Positions 1 to 8,647 are shown, counted from the stretch's first letter. The stretch is 14,009 nt of DNA from Smittium culicis (GCA_001970855.1 LSSN01002190.1:1-14009); one strand, 5' to 3'. A program made the numbers and translations. Notes: a model not told the origin generated them from the sequence alone.

Positions 1-1572
1 ATGTAGAAAATTTTAGCAAAAATTCTTATTACTTGGTTTATATAAAAAACTTTCTCAAATGAATAAAAAAACATGTCTAAAAGAAAATATAAAAAAGTGA
101 GAAAATAAGCAGATGCTTAATTTTAAAAGTATTCTTAGCTTATGAAATATTATTTAGTTAGTTTGTATTAGTTCATACTAAAAATCTTTGTTTTTATTAT
201 TATTATTTTTGAGAAAAAATATTTTTTTATAACTCGCAGTGAATTATAAATCATCGCCCTAAAAATATTTCCGTGCAGACGAACTAAAATTTAAAATCTT
301 AAACCCATAATTTAAAACTAAGGCAAAGTAGCCAATAAACACTAATTCAAAAGTCTCAAAAAAATATAAATAAAAATAATTAAATAAAGGGAATTTATAA
401 AATGAAGGTGAATAATTAAAGATATGATTTAACATAATCTTCTGATTGGCTTGAATGATTTTATTCATAATAGCTTGTTATAAAAATATTCAAAAAGCTT
501 CAGCGTTTAAAAGAAATTCAGCTTTTATAGAAAATTAATCTAGGCTAAAACTTTTTTTCTAAAATGTCATAGTATTTGAGTAAAATTTGATATATTTAGA
601 ATGTTATTTCTAGTAGAATTGTAATTTTTAAAAAAAGTCAAAAATTCATGTAGCAGTGTGACTTAAACTGTAAACAATTTAGATGAATTATTTCGCTGAA
701 ATATTTAATTTAGAAAAAAAACATTCAAAAACCCGTATTTAAAAAAAAAAAAGGGTTGAATTTTATTTTTTTACATCACCACTTATTCTAAAATAAAAGC
801 AAAAAACCTTAATACCAAATAAGAATAAAAAAATTTTCTTCTAAGCTTATAATTTAAAAAGATTCATCTGTATTATTAGTGATGGATAATTTTGTCAGCC
901 TTAATTATTAACAGGCAATAATAATTTATATCAAAATAATATGTTCAGGGAATTTATTATCATTTTTAAGCAAGCTCAAAAAATTATTTGTGGCGAGTTT
1001 AATGCGGATATGTCATTACTATTTTACGCCCTTAACATAAAACTTTTAAGAATGTGTATTTGAACTGACGATGACCAAATTAAACATTGTGGCTTTTAAA
1101 TGAATTGATTTACTGGCAAAATTTTCTTGTATTTTCTAAGCCAAATAATCGTGACTCTATAAAAAAAATGAGGTTTTTATTTTTTTAATTTTTATAGTAA
1201 CCTCTAGAATTTTTTTTGGAAAATTTTTTGATTATACCAATTAGTATTAAATTATATGGATATAAAAAAAAAAATTAACATGACAATAAAAAAAGATGTG
1301 CCATACAATTATTTTGGCCCATAGCTGTTTAGATTTTATGTTAATGACATAGCCTCAAATTTTAAACAATAATTAATTTTTTTACGGGACCTCGCTTTAT
1401 TTTAGTAAAATGTTAGAAGGTTAAATTTCGAGCAATTCTAATATAAATCGCTAAGTCTCGTGGTTTTAGTATTGGAAATTAATAAAGGAGTCTTGATTTT
1501 TATAACAAGGAATTACTAAAATTAAGCTAGTTAATAATTTTTTTTTAAAAAAATAGTACGACAAAAAAAACA
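1..1572. other. AT-rich intergenic region, no gene seen
   Basis: This stretch is dominated by A and T runs with stops in every frame. The longest open frame (minus strand, 259-468) encodes a low-complexity Phe/Tyr/Asn-rich peptide with no recognisable motif, as expected of AT-rich noncoding DNA. Small AT-rich inverted repeats occur (for example CTATAAAAA near 1157 facing TTTTTATAG near 1197), but such structures are common by chance in this composition. The last part is the upstream region of the gene beginning at 1736. Confidence 0.7.
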
Positions 1573-1580
1573 TATATAAG
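1573..1580 (+). promoter_or_regulatory. TATA box of the secreted-protein gene
   Basis: TATATAAG matches the eukaryotic TATA consensus and lies about 155 bases upstream of the ATG at 1736. The sequence between it and the start codon becomes C/T-rich and then A-rich just before the ATG, as in leaders of well-expressed fungal genes. The genome is AT-rich, so a chance match is possible; the position is the main support. Confidence 0.45.
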
Positions 1581-1735
1581 TCTATGAATATTCCTTCAGA
1601 CCGTTATTAAAACATCATAGAAAAACAATCCTTTAAACCTAATCTCGAATAATTTTCAATCTACCTTTATAATTTTTATTATAAACACCTTAAAAACTTT
1701 ATCTTTTCCTAAATAATACAAACTATTCATTAAAC

Positions 1736-2752
1736 ATGAAATTCCAATATTCCACCATCTTTGCTTTGGCTTCAGTCATCTCAGCTATCCCTCATCCCCC
1801 TTCAGGCTATGATAATTCACGTAAGTTTATATTTTCTTATATTTAAAACCTAATAAATTCGATAATAAACCTTTAATGTAATAAATTAGAACCAGGAAAG
1901 TACCAAGCTGCTCCATACCCAGCACCATACCCAGCACCAAAGCCTGCACCATATCCAGCACCAAAGCCTGCACCAAAACCAGAATATGGATCAGGTTACA
2001 AAAAATGCAACTACAATTCATACGGTAAAAATGGCAGTAACGGAGGTGCCAATGGAGGTAACGGAGGAGCTGGTGAATTTATGGGCGAAGACTGTGAAAT
2101 GACCACTCAAACCGTAACAGTACAAAGTGTTACTGTCACCACTGAATACAACTTATTTATCAAAACAGTATACTCGACAGAAACTGAATTCAGCACTACA
2201 GTGGCCACTCAATTGAACACTGTTACTCTTCCAGAAACTTCTGTTGCAGTTGCAACCGCCACTTTGCAAGCAACTGAAACTGACACTGAGACAGTTCTTT
2301 CAACCAACACACTCACTGCAACTGAAACTAACGTTGCTACTGAAACTAGCTTCCTCACTGCAACTGCTCTTTCGTTCGAAACCGCTGTCGAAACTGGCTC
2401 TGCTACAGTAACCACAATTTCAACCGCAATTGACACAGCAACTTCAGTAATAGATGCGACAACTATTGCTGTTAATACAGTCACTGATAGCCAAACTCAG
2501 ACCACAGTCGATTACCTAACTGACACTCTCCTCACGCTAGCTACTTCATCATTCGTTGACTACGCTACAGCCACCACTGGAATTACATTGTCATTTACTC
2601 GCACATACTACAAAGGTTACGGAGGTCATGGAGGATATGGCGGCGGTAACTCAGGTAACGGAGGATATGGAAACGCTGGTGGTAACGGGAATGGATACGG
2701 AGGAAACTCAGGTTCATCAAACGGTTACCAAAGATATAAGAAAAATTTATAA
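1736..2752 (+). CDS. Secreted Thr/Gly-rich repeat protein (two exons)
   Basis: Exons 1736-1820 and 1890-2752 join in frame to a 315-residue protein. Residues 1-17 (MKFQYSTIFALASVISA) form a signal peptide with a likely cut before Ile18. Then come a Pro/Ala/Tyr/Lys repeat (37-59), an Asn/Gly-rich linker (74-90), a long Thr/Val/Glu/Ser region with alternating hydroxyl and hydrophobic residues (100-266), a Gly/Asn/Tyr-rich tail (271-308) and a basic end. The mature protein has only two cysteines (C68, C97), which could form one disulfide, and one N-glycosylation sequon (N76-G-S). The many Thr and Ser residues are candidate O-mannosylation sites. No C-terminal hydrophobic GPI signal is visible. 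Codons favour C-ending forms for Thr and Asn more than the large downstream gene, suggesting high expression. A structural cell-wall, spore-coat or adhesive role is inferred from composition; I recognise no named family. A frame starting only at Met93 (2081) would miss the signal peptide, so the spliced start is preferred. Confidence 0.82.
1821..1889 (+). other. Spliceosomal intron, 69 nt
   Basis: The donor is GTAAGT (1821-1826) and the acceptor is TTAG ending at 1889. CTAAT-like (1850-1854) and TTTAAT-like branch-site candidates lie inside. The intron splits codon 29 after its first base; C from exon 1 plus AA from exon 2 gives Gln. Removing it joins a signal peptide to the long downstream frame, which strongly supports it. 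A second in-frame acceptor lies six bases on (CAG ending at 1895) and would replace Gln-Pro-Gly by Arg. Confidence 0.85.
1913..1981 (+). repeat. In-frame Pro-Ala-Pro tandem repeat
   Basis: Short units encoding PAPY or PAPK are repeated about five times (residues 37-59), with near-identical DNA units such as CCAGCACCA and CCTGCACCA. The peptide should be an extended, proline-rich spacer. Such an array is prone to length change by slippage or unequal crossing-over. Confidence 0.8.
2615..2728 (+). repeat. In-frame Gly/Asn/Tyr-rich repeat
   Basis: Imperfect GGxGGYGG-type and GNGGYG-type units encode residues 271-308 of the secreted protein. The DNA shows recurring GGAGGATATGG and GGTAACGG blocks. 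Similar glycine-rich tails occur in structural wall and adhesive proteins; the function here is inferred from composition only. Confidence 0.75.
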
Positions 2753-4122
2753 GTTAATCAAAATACTTCCACTATAGTCACATAGGATCATTTACAGTTT
2801 TTTTACTTATTTTAAAAATCAATTTTCGATTCTTTTTCTACAAAGAAAAAAAAAATTTTTACCTATAATTATTCCTTTTAGTTGATATAAGCTAAAATAT
2901 GAAATTAATAACCAACATTGGTCAAAGCCGTCTTTTAAATTGATTTACTATTTAAGCTTATTTTACAAGTAAAAAATTCTTCGGAATAAAATAACAGAAA
3001 ACTTGATACTTTCTATAATTACTAACATTGACACTTTTTGATAAAATCTGCAACGTATATATCAAATATTTAAAATAAAGTAGGCGAATAAATAATTTAA
3101 TAAGTGCATTGGCTTCTAAACATCTCACTTGTATTGTAGAAATAAAATTATGATATCATAGATGTATCGCTTCGATTAAAAGAAATCGTGGGAAGGAGTG
3201 CTAATATACCTTTTGTTATTGAGGTGATAACCACTTTAAATTTTTAGCACCCTTTTTTAAATTTTATCAAAATGTGCATATATATTTTTGAATAAAAAAT
3301 GTGGGTATTGGGTCAATTAAAAATAGAGTAAGAGTAGTATAAGCTTTATTTTATTATATTTGGTTTTTTACTCTTTACTAGATTCTAAAATTTTATTAAG
3401 CATAAGATTAGTATTATTACTTATGATAGGGGATTACAGAATTAGATAGCTCTTAAAATAAATGTTTTATCTTATCGTAATGCTAAAAAATTCGATATTT
3501 AACCGGATTGAATTCGTCATAATTCTAGAAATAAAATATATAAGCAAAGATTTATAGACGATTTAACAAATTTTTCTCGTTTTTGATCTTTTTAGAAATG
3601 GTGCGCTCGTATACTTATTATCAAGTAACCGCGGAAAATGATTGCTGTCAAATAAATAAACTACTGCGATACTTTTATTTTCGCTATTCATTTTTTGTGG
3701 CTGCAGACAGTGTTCCTTTAAACACTGTGGCAATCGTTCATTCTTTTTTTTTTTGTATTATCATGCAATAAAATTGAGTAAAAAAATTTTTTTTTGTGGC
3801 ACGCTAACGAATTAGAAAAAAATTTAACTGTATTATTTCTCAAATGCACTACTGAATTTTATTAGAAAATACAGCAGTATTATTGTCTTTAAAAATTTTA
3901 AGACGCGCTTGGATTTTTTTAATTCCATTCTGATACGATTTTAAATACAAGTTATCGGATACTGCGCTGTTAAAATCCCTTAATTTTTGACTATTACATT
4001 TATTAGATGATAGAGTGTTTAATATCATTTTGAAAATAGAAAAAAAATCTTTTAGAATGTTTTATTGTCTAGATATTATACTACTAAAGTTTTTTTACAA
4101 TAAATATAGATAAGGTTAATTC
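2753..4122. other. Intergenic region, no gene seen
   Basis: AT-rich DNA after the stop codon at 2750-2752. No clear AATAAA signal lies close to the stop; the T-rich tract near 2800-2860 may contain the 3' end of the transcript. A 62-codon open frame at 3583-3771 has no signal peptide, domain or repeat and starts within a T-rich tract, so I treat it as chance. Nothing else is supportable apart from the inverted repeat listed separately. Confidence 0.6.
3198..3250. repeat. Short inverted repeat
   Basis: GTGCTAA (3198-3204) faces TTAGCAC (3244-3250), seven perfect base pairs around about 39 bases, followed by CC and a T run. It could be a hairpin in a transcript or a chance match. It is too far downstream to be assigned with confidence to the gene ending at 2752. 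Confidence 0.3.
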
Positions 4123-4446
4123 GAGGGGCGGAACTTTTTCTATTAAAATTTTTAATTTGAGCTTGCTCTTATTTTCAATTTGGATTATAAAATACTATCG
4201 AATGGATTATCTTTCAGCCGATACCTAATTCTAATTTACTATAACTAATAGAAATTACTACTACCGTCCCAAAAGAATCTTATATTTAGGAGATTCTTTT
4301 GAGGAACGGAACATTTTCTAATAAAATTTTCCATCACTTCAAATTTTATTCGGGCTTTATTTCAATTAGAATATAATATCAAATTTAGTAGTTTTTTTAG
4401 CCAATAATTTCATCTATTTTTTACTAATAAGTAATATTCCAAGGGG
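4123..4446 (+). repeat. Diverged direct duplication, two units about 178 bp apart
   Basis: Unit 1 starts at 4123 with GAGGGGCGGAAC then TTTTCTATTAAAATTTT; unit 2 starts at 4301 with GAGGAACGGAAC then TTTTCTAATAAAATTTT. Similarity continues more weakly through matching TTCAATT, ATATAA and TTTAGCC-like blocks over about 145 bases. The units are separated by the palindrome at 4270-4301. This looks like an old duplicated repeat unit, perhaps part of a decayed transposable element; no coding potential is present. Confidence 0.5.
4270..4301. repeat. Palindrome with 11-bp perfect arms
   Basis: CAAAAGAATCT (4270-4280) and AGATTCTTTTG (4291-4301) are perfect reverse complements around a 10-base spacer. 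With gaps the symmetry extends outward to CCGTCC on the left and GGAACGG on the right. The flank and arm (CTACCGTCCCAAAAG) recall the termini of mariner/Stowaway-type MITEs, but the element would be very short and I could not fix its boundaries. Confidence 0.55.
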
Positions 4447-4930
4447 GAAAAAACCTATATCCCTAAGAATCTCCCATATATAGTACTGATTATTATAAAA
4501 TAATCATTTAAAACATCCAGTATCAAATAAAATAAAGGATTGCATACGTCAAGAATTTTTACTTCCTGAGGTATGATACAGATTGCATAATCGAGTAAAT
4601 AGAATAGCTTCATCTACTATTATTATAAGAGGTAAAAAATTATAAAGATGATCATATTGTTAGTATCCTTGAATAAATAGAGTAAAATAGTAGATTTTGG
4701 ATTGACAGAAAAAAAAATTAAGTAAAATGTTTAATATTTACACAGTTTTTATGGAGTAATCCAAGTTTAAAGGATGTGTATTGTTTTATTGATATTATTT
4801 GATCTAAACTCATATGTTTGGTATTGATAATGATTTTATTGTGACATTCTTTGCGTTTATAAGTGTAATTTTCAATCTGAAATACATTTTTATTGTTTTT
4901 TTTCTATTTAAATGACGAAATGTACATTAA

Positions 4931-5142
4931 CCCTTTCCGGAGTCAACTATAATAGACTGATTTAAAAATCATAATTGAATAAACTGAATAAAAATTATTT
5001 ATTGTTAGGCGCATTAAACTTCATGCTAATAAATTTTATTAATTCTAAATTAATTTGTATATTTTTCAATAGAGCGAATAGTTTTTTATTTCTTTTGAGT
5101 CTTTTGAACAAAAAATGAGACAGATATTTTTATTGAAAGAAG
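4931..5142 (+). mobile_element. Candidate TTAA-flanked MITE, decayed copy
   Basis: The left end is TTAA (4927-4930) followed by CCCTTTCCGG (4931-4940). A TAGACTG-TTTA block follows and an ATTTATTG block lies at 4997-5004, both shared with the better copies at 5949 and 6286. The proposed right end is GAAAGAAG (5135-5142) followed by TAAA, a degraded version of GAAAGGG-TTAA. The left end is convincing; the right end is not. No coding capacity is present. Confidence 0.38.
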
Positions 5143-5710
5143 TAAAAACTAAATGTTTAGCTAATACTAAAACCAAATTTAAACTTACACTAAAGTTATT
5201 CGAATAATATGTTTTTTCCTTTTTTTAAAATAGCTTTTCTCTACCTCAGTAGAGGCTGAAAGCGATTTAGAGATTGGATACTTTATGTAGGTTAAAAAAA
5301 AAGACAGTAGCTCCTGAAAGAGTAAAAGTACGCAATTTGATATAATTAAAAGAATAAAAATACACAGGGGAAAATATCATTTATGATTTTTTTTTCCACA
5401 AGTAACGGAGTAATAAGTATGTTCAAAATTGGAAAAGTGGTATTTAAATATGCGAGATTCTGAATGAAAAGGGGATTAAGTTGATTTTATTGTATTGCAT
5501 TGATAGTATAAACAACTATTAGAGGTAGTAGAGTTATAAATTTAAATATATTTATCTAAATGCGAGATTAACTGAAGGCTAAATTTTATTCTGTAGATTG
5601 CTATAGTTTAAAATGATTTATAAAAATAAATGGCCAATAAATAGATTGGTGTCGCTTTATTAGAAAATAATAATATTTAAATGAAGTGGATAAAAAGAAA
5701 AATTGAAATA
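5143..5710. other. Intergenic, scattered repeat fragments
   Basis: No gene seen. On the minus strand, reading from 5322, CTCTTTCAGGAG then a TACTGTC block and CCTAC resemble the start of the MITE family copy at 6475. A second minus-strand fragment with CGCTTTCAG starts at 5264, and GAAAAGGGG near 5466-5474 looks like a further degraded end. These look like eroded or nested insertions; none has two recognisable ends. Confidence 0.4.
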
Positions 5711-5885
5711 CCCTTTCAGCGCATCCAATAGCGCAAACAATACATATCAATTCGGACCAATTGAAGTAAACTGAAACATAGTGCCTCTTTGTTCAACATC
5801 GCCCATTTATTGGTAATAAACTTGTACTATCTTTTTGATAGAAACAAATGGAATAATCAATGTATTTTCTATTCCAAAATTAGGG
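5711..5885 (+). mobile_element. Degraded MITE-family copy
   Basis: It begins CCCTTTCAGCGC and contains GGACCAATT and CATTTATTGGTA (about 5804-5815), matching in order the same blocks of the copy at 5949. The proposed right end is TTAGGG (5880-5885). The flanks are AATA and TATA, so a TTAA duplication is not preserved, and the boundary is uncertain. No open frame. Confidence 0.33.
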
Positions 5886-5948
5886 TATAAATGTAGCAGA
5901 TTCTGATTCAGACTATAGACAATGTAATCTAGATGTATTCGCGATTAT

Positions 5949-6136
5949 CCCTTTCAGGGACGGTAGACTGTTTATGGCCTACCAATTTTAGCAAATTAGA
6001 TTCAATAATAAAACAAATTTCTGAGGGTCAATCATTTATTGGTATATGGTAATGATGAAGCAAATAATAACTATACTTCACAGTCATAGACAAATCAATT
6101 ATATGATGCATTAAAATAATTTTAAACGGGAAAGGG
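5949..6136 (+). mobile_element. piggyBac-like MITE, 188 bp, no transposase
   Basis: It starts CCCTTTCAGGGAC and ends GGGAAAGGG, giving short terminal inverted repeats around 188 bp. The flanks are TTAT (5945-5948) and TTAA (6137-6140), close to a TTAA target duplication. Internal blocks GTAGACT, TTTATGGCCTACCAA and TCAATCATTTATTGG recur in inverted orientation in the copy at 6286-6475. TTAA duplication together with CCC-starting ends is the known signature of the piggyBac superfamily. It is far too short to code for a transposase, so it would have depended on an element elsewhere. Confidence 0.5.
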
Positions 6137-6285
6137 TTAAACTAAAGCTTATACGTATATTTTAAAATAATAATAAACACGCCACATTTAAATTATTTAA
6201 TTTAAAAGTAAGTAGATGCGCGAATAGATGACTGAGTAAATGCTAAAAATAGATTAGTAAAAAGGGTGAAAATTTTTGCAGTTAA

Positions 6286-6475
6286 CCCTTACCTGTTCAA
6301 CGCTCTTTGAAAAAATAAAATTATTGATTCGTTTATGGTTTATATGTATAATTATTATTTGCGGCTATTCAACAATAAATCAATGATTGAAATGGACACG
6401 TAATTAAAGTATTTTACTTTAAAGCTGTTGGCAATATTTTGTAGGCATAAAAAGAGTCTACAGTCCGTGAAAGGG
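6286..6475 (-). mobile_element. piggyBac-like MITE, 190 bp, inverted copy
   Basis: On the minus strand it reads CCCTTTCACGGAC then TGTAGACT, TTTATGCCTAC and TCAATCATTGATTTATTG, the same blocks in the same order as the copy at 5949, and ends GGTAAGGG. Its flanks are TTAA (6282-6285) and TAAA (6476-6479). The distance from the CCCTTTC end to the ATTTATTG block (about 95 bases) and the total length (190 bp) both fit the neighbour. The two copies face away from a 145-base spacer. No coding capacity. Confidence 0.5.
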
Positions 6476-6612
6476 TAAAGTTGGTGGTCATTACTTTTTT
6501 TTTGGTTCTTAGTAATAAAATCTGCCATTCTCGACTCTTCTATCTATATTAACTAGAATTATGTAAAAATAATCGATTATATTATGATATTTTCATTATA
6601 TTTATTAGATTT

Positions 6613-6780
6613 ATCAATTCGTGAAAATTGTTTTTGGTCTACCAAAAGTAGCCAGCTGAGCTAAATAAAATGGAATCAGTTCCTAAGTGCAGTCGGTCAT
6701 TGGTATTCAGCAATTTAGTAGCAAATGAATTTTTTTTGGTTAAACCAATAGCAAATCACAAAATTAACGAGGATCGCGGG
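6613..6780 (+). mobile_element. Degraded MITE-family copy
   Basis: The block GTTTTTGGTCTACCAAAAGTAGC (about 6630-6652) aligns with GTTTATGGCCTACCAATTTTAGC of the 5949 copy, followed by a shared CATTGGTAT and a GCAAAT block. The right part, TTAACGAGG then CGCGGG, resembles the TTTAAACGGGAAAGGG end. The left terminus is eroded, so the stated boundaries are estimates. Confidence 0.35.
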
Positions 6781-7333
6781 TGTAAAGGCTAGCAATATTT
6801 TGCTTAATATACCTTTTCATGATAACAAGGCGTTCTGAATATAAAGTTTTTTTGGTTTAGCATTTTTGAGATAGTCATCAGCTTCGAACTGCCAGATAGG
6901 TTTACTATTGTGATTAAATATCGAAGCGCGATGTTATTTTGGCTAGCATACTTTTCAAGATGAAACTAAAGACTCAAGCAATTCCAAGCGCTAAATGCTG
7001 TGCCAATGACTCGGCATATAAAAGTTATAAGCATTTGGTAGAGGTAAATCCGATGATCTACGCAGTAGAACGCCAGAGCATAATTATAAAAGCTATGTAG
7101 GAAACTGTCTTGACCCAAAGCTGCAATGGTATGTAGACCCGAGTGTGTCGGGGTGGAATTGGTAGACACAAATAATTACTAATTTTTGATTTGCATTCTT
7201 TATTTAGTAACTATTTTCAATAAATCTCATAAAAGAAATATAAATACAGCAGAAACTGAGCCTAAAAGGGGGACTTCACCTTCACTTTGATTAGCACAGT
7301 AAAATAAAATTGCGGAGACAGTACTTATTATGG
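6781..7333. other. Intergenic region, no gene seen
   Basis: Two further similar stretches with an ATATTTTG or TTATTTTG block followed by ATACCTTTTCA or ATACTTTTCA occur at about 6792-6820 and 6929-6952; they may be related to the upstream repeat family. A 67-codon minus-strand open frame (6966-7169) has no recognisable domain or codon signal and is not called. A tRNA-like fragment near 7155-7173 was examined and rejected. Confidence 0.5.
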
Positions 7334-7412
7334 CTTGCCAAACGCGCCTATTCTAGCTTAATAAAGCTGTCAAAAGCACCTAATCTGGAATAGGGCGGGA
7401 ATTGCCGGCAAG
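7334..7412. repeat. Imperfect inverted repeat, comparatively GC-rich
   Basis: CTTGCC (7334-7339) and GCGCCTATTC (7344-7353) face GAATAGGGCGGG (7388-7399) and GGCAAG (7407-7412), so both outer and inner parts of the arms pair. A small inner palindrome, AGCTT-AATA-AAGCT, sits in the loop (7355-7368). The arms are richer in G and C than their surroundings. It could be the remnant of a foldback element or a structured transcript; no neighbouring gene explains it. Confidence 0.45.
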
Positions 7413-7443
7413 TTTTTTTCCTTGTGGTTCTGTACGCATATAG

Positions 7444-7513
7444 CCAAAAGCGCACTAGCATTTGCTAATCAGCGAGTCTTAGGCAAGAATGCGCAAAAGC
7501 TTTTGCTAATCAG
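7444..7513 (+). repeat. Direct repeat containing TTTGCTAATCAG
   Basis: TTTGCTAATCAG occurs at 7461-7472 and 7502-7513. Each copy is preceded by CAAAAGC (7445-7451 and 7494-7500), with nine extra bases in the first unit. The unit is offset by about 40-50 bases. It may be a local duplication. Confidence 0.5.
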
Positions 7514-7862
7514 AATGGAAAATAGAAATATTCGCATATATTATATCCTGAAATGGGAAAATCAAAAAAATACTACCCACTGGTTAGTAAGTATTTAAAC
7601 CAATAGCCACGCTCAGATATGTTTACGGGTGAGGCAATAGTCCTATATTTATTTCTGTTACGTAATCATTTCTTAAGCGACATAAAATTAACCAATTAGT
7701 AGAATCAGTGTTTACAAGGTATTAGAAAGTACACCTAATAGGTAGTGAACATCATGGGCATTGGGCCTATATCCATGAAAAAGGCTTATTTTTTTCCTAT
7801 TAGAATTTGTAACATATTTGCTATGGGTGCCGTATGCGGCAAAAAGTTGGTAGAAAAAAGCG

Positions 7863-8078
7863 AGCGAGGGCAGTTTGCGGTTTAATTTTTTTTTTTTTTT
7901 TTTTTTTTAAATAGAAATTTGATCCGCGTTTTTCTAGTCGATTCCAACCTGCGTTTATTCCTCTGTCTTCGAGGGCTATTGTTTACTGACTTTTTTTTTT
8001 TTTTTGTGCAGGCGAATTTCTATTAGCTGCTCGGCTTCTGGGGAAAAGTGACGCACTTTCGATTTTCCTCGCTCTTTT
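7863..8078. repeat. Nested inverted repeats around two long T runs
   Basis: AGCGAGG (7863-7869) faces CCTCGCT (8067-8073), and inside it AATAGAAATT (7910-7919) faces AATTTCTATT (8015-8024). T runs of 23 (7886-7908) and 15 (7991-8005) lie in the same orientation within the structure. The arrangement could be an old foldback element; the long T tracts could also exclude nucleosomes upstream of the gene starting at 8739. Confidence 0.38.
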
Positions 8079-8647
8079 GATTTACTATCCAGACCTCATT
8101 TTTAACTATATGCGCCAAGACATATATCCCTAATTATATATACGCGTCGATTCTTATCCATCTCCTCGCTCCACCGTTTCTTTAAACATTCTTATACGGA
8201 CGCCATATGAGTTAACCCCTTCTAACTAACTTTGCCCAATCTCTACTTTATCTTCTCTCTTTCGCCCTTTAAGCGATCCGCCTCTATATTTCATTTCTCG
8301 CCCTCCCCCCCCCAATTTCTATCCATCTATTCACTGCTTCCTTGCTTATTTCCCTACTCATCTTAAGGCCGTAGGACATTGATAAACTTATTTTGTACAT
8401 AATATCCTATTATCTCATCCAAAACTCAAGCGCAACTATCACATACTCTTTTTACGATTATTTGTATATTCTCACTGCTCTATACCATTTTCTAAAGTTA
8501 TAAAATCTCTACTAATAAAATATCTGCCTATCCAGAAACCCGAATCTAATATAAATCGCATTAATATTCTTTTCGACCTTCGTCCTCTTTAAGAAGCTTC
8601 AACAACCCGATTTTTTTGCTTCCGTTCTCCCTACTGAGAGTAGGCCG
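8079..8647 (+). promoter_or_regulatory. Pyrimidine-rich upstream region of the regulator gene
   Basis: From about 8150 the plus strand becomes C/T-rich, including a run of nine C (8305-8313), in contrast to the A/T character upstream. This is typical of fungal promoters and leaders. A TATATATA-like tract at about 8135-8141 is followed directly by ACGCGT (8142-8147), the core of the MluI cell-cycle box bound by APSES factors such as Mbp1. The transcription start cannot be fixed from sequence. A minimal ATG-AGT-TAA frame (8207-8215) would matter only if transcription starts upstream of it. Confidence 0.4.

Noticed and set aside
259..468. Minus-strand open frame of 69 codons.
   Set aside because: Low-complexity Phe/Tyr/Asn-rich product expected from AT-rich noncoding sequence.
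2209..2484. Minus-strand open frame of 91 codons opposite the secreted-protein gene.
   Set aside because: It is the mirror of the Thr/Val/Glu repeat codons; its Val/Ala-rich product is a by-product of that composition.
3583..3771. Plus-strand open frame of 62 codons.
   Set aside because: Aromatic-rich peptide from T-rich DNA with no motif, no signal peptide, no plausible promoter and no splice partner.
6966..7169. Minus-strand open frame of 67 codons with less biased composition than its neighbours.
   Set aside because: No recognisable domain, no upstream TATA or leader features, and no in-frame extension through a clear splice site.
7152..7176. GGGGTGGAATTGGTAGACACA resembles the 5' part and D-arm of a bacterial or organellar tRNA-Leu.
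   Set aside because: No anticodon arm or GGTTC-type T-arm follows within tRNA distance and no acceptor stem can be closed. It is most likely a chance match.
8212..8219. TTAACCCC as another possible left end of the TTAA-flanked family.
   Set aside because: Neither the internal blocks of the family nor a matching right end follow within about 200 bases.
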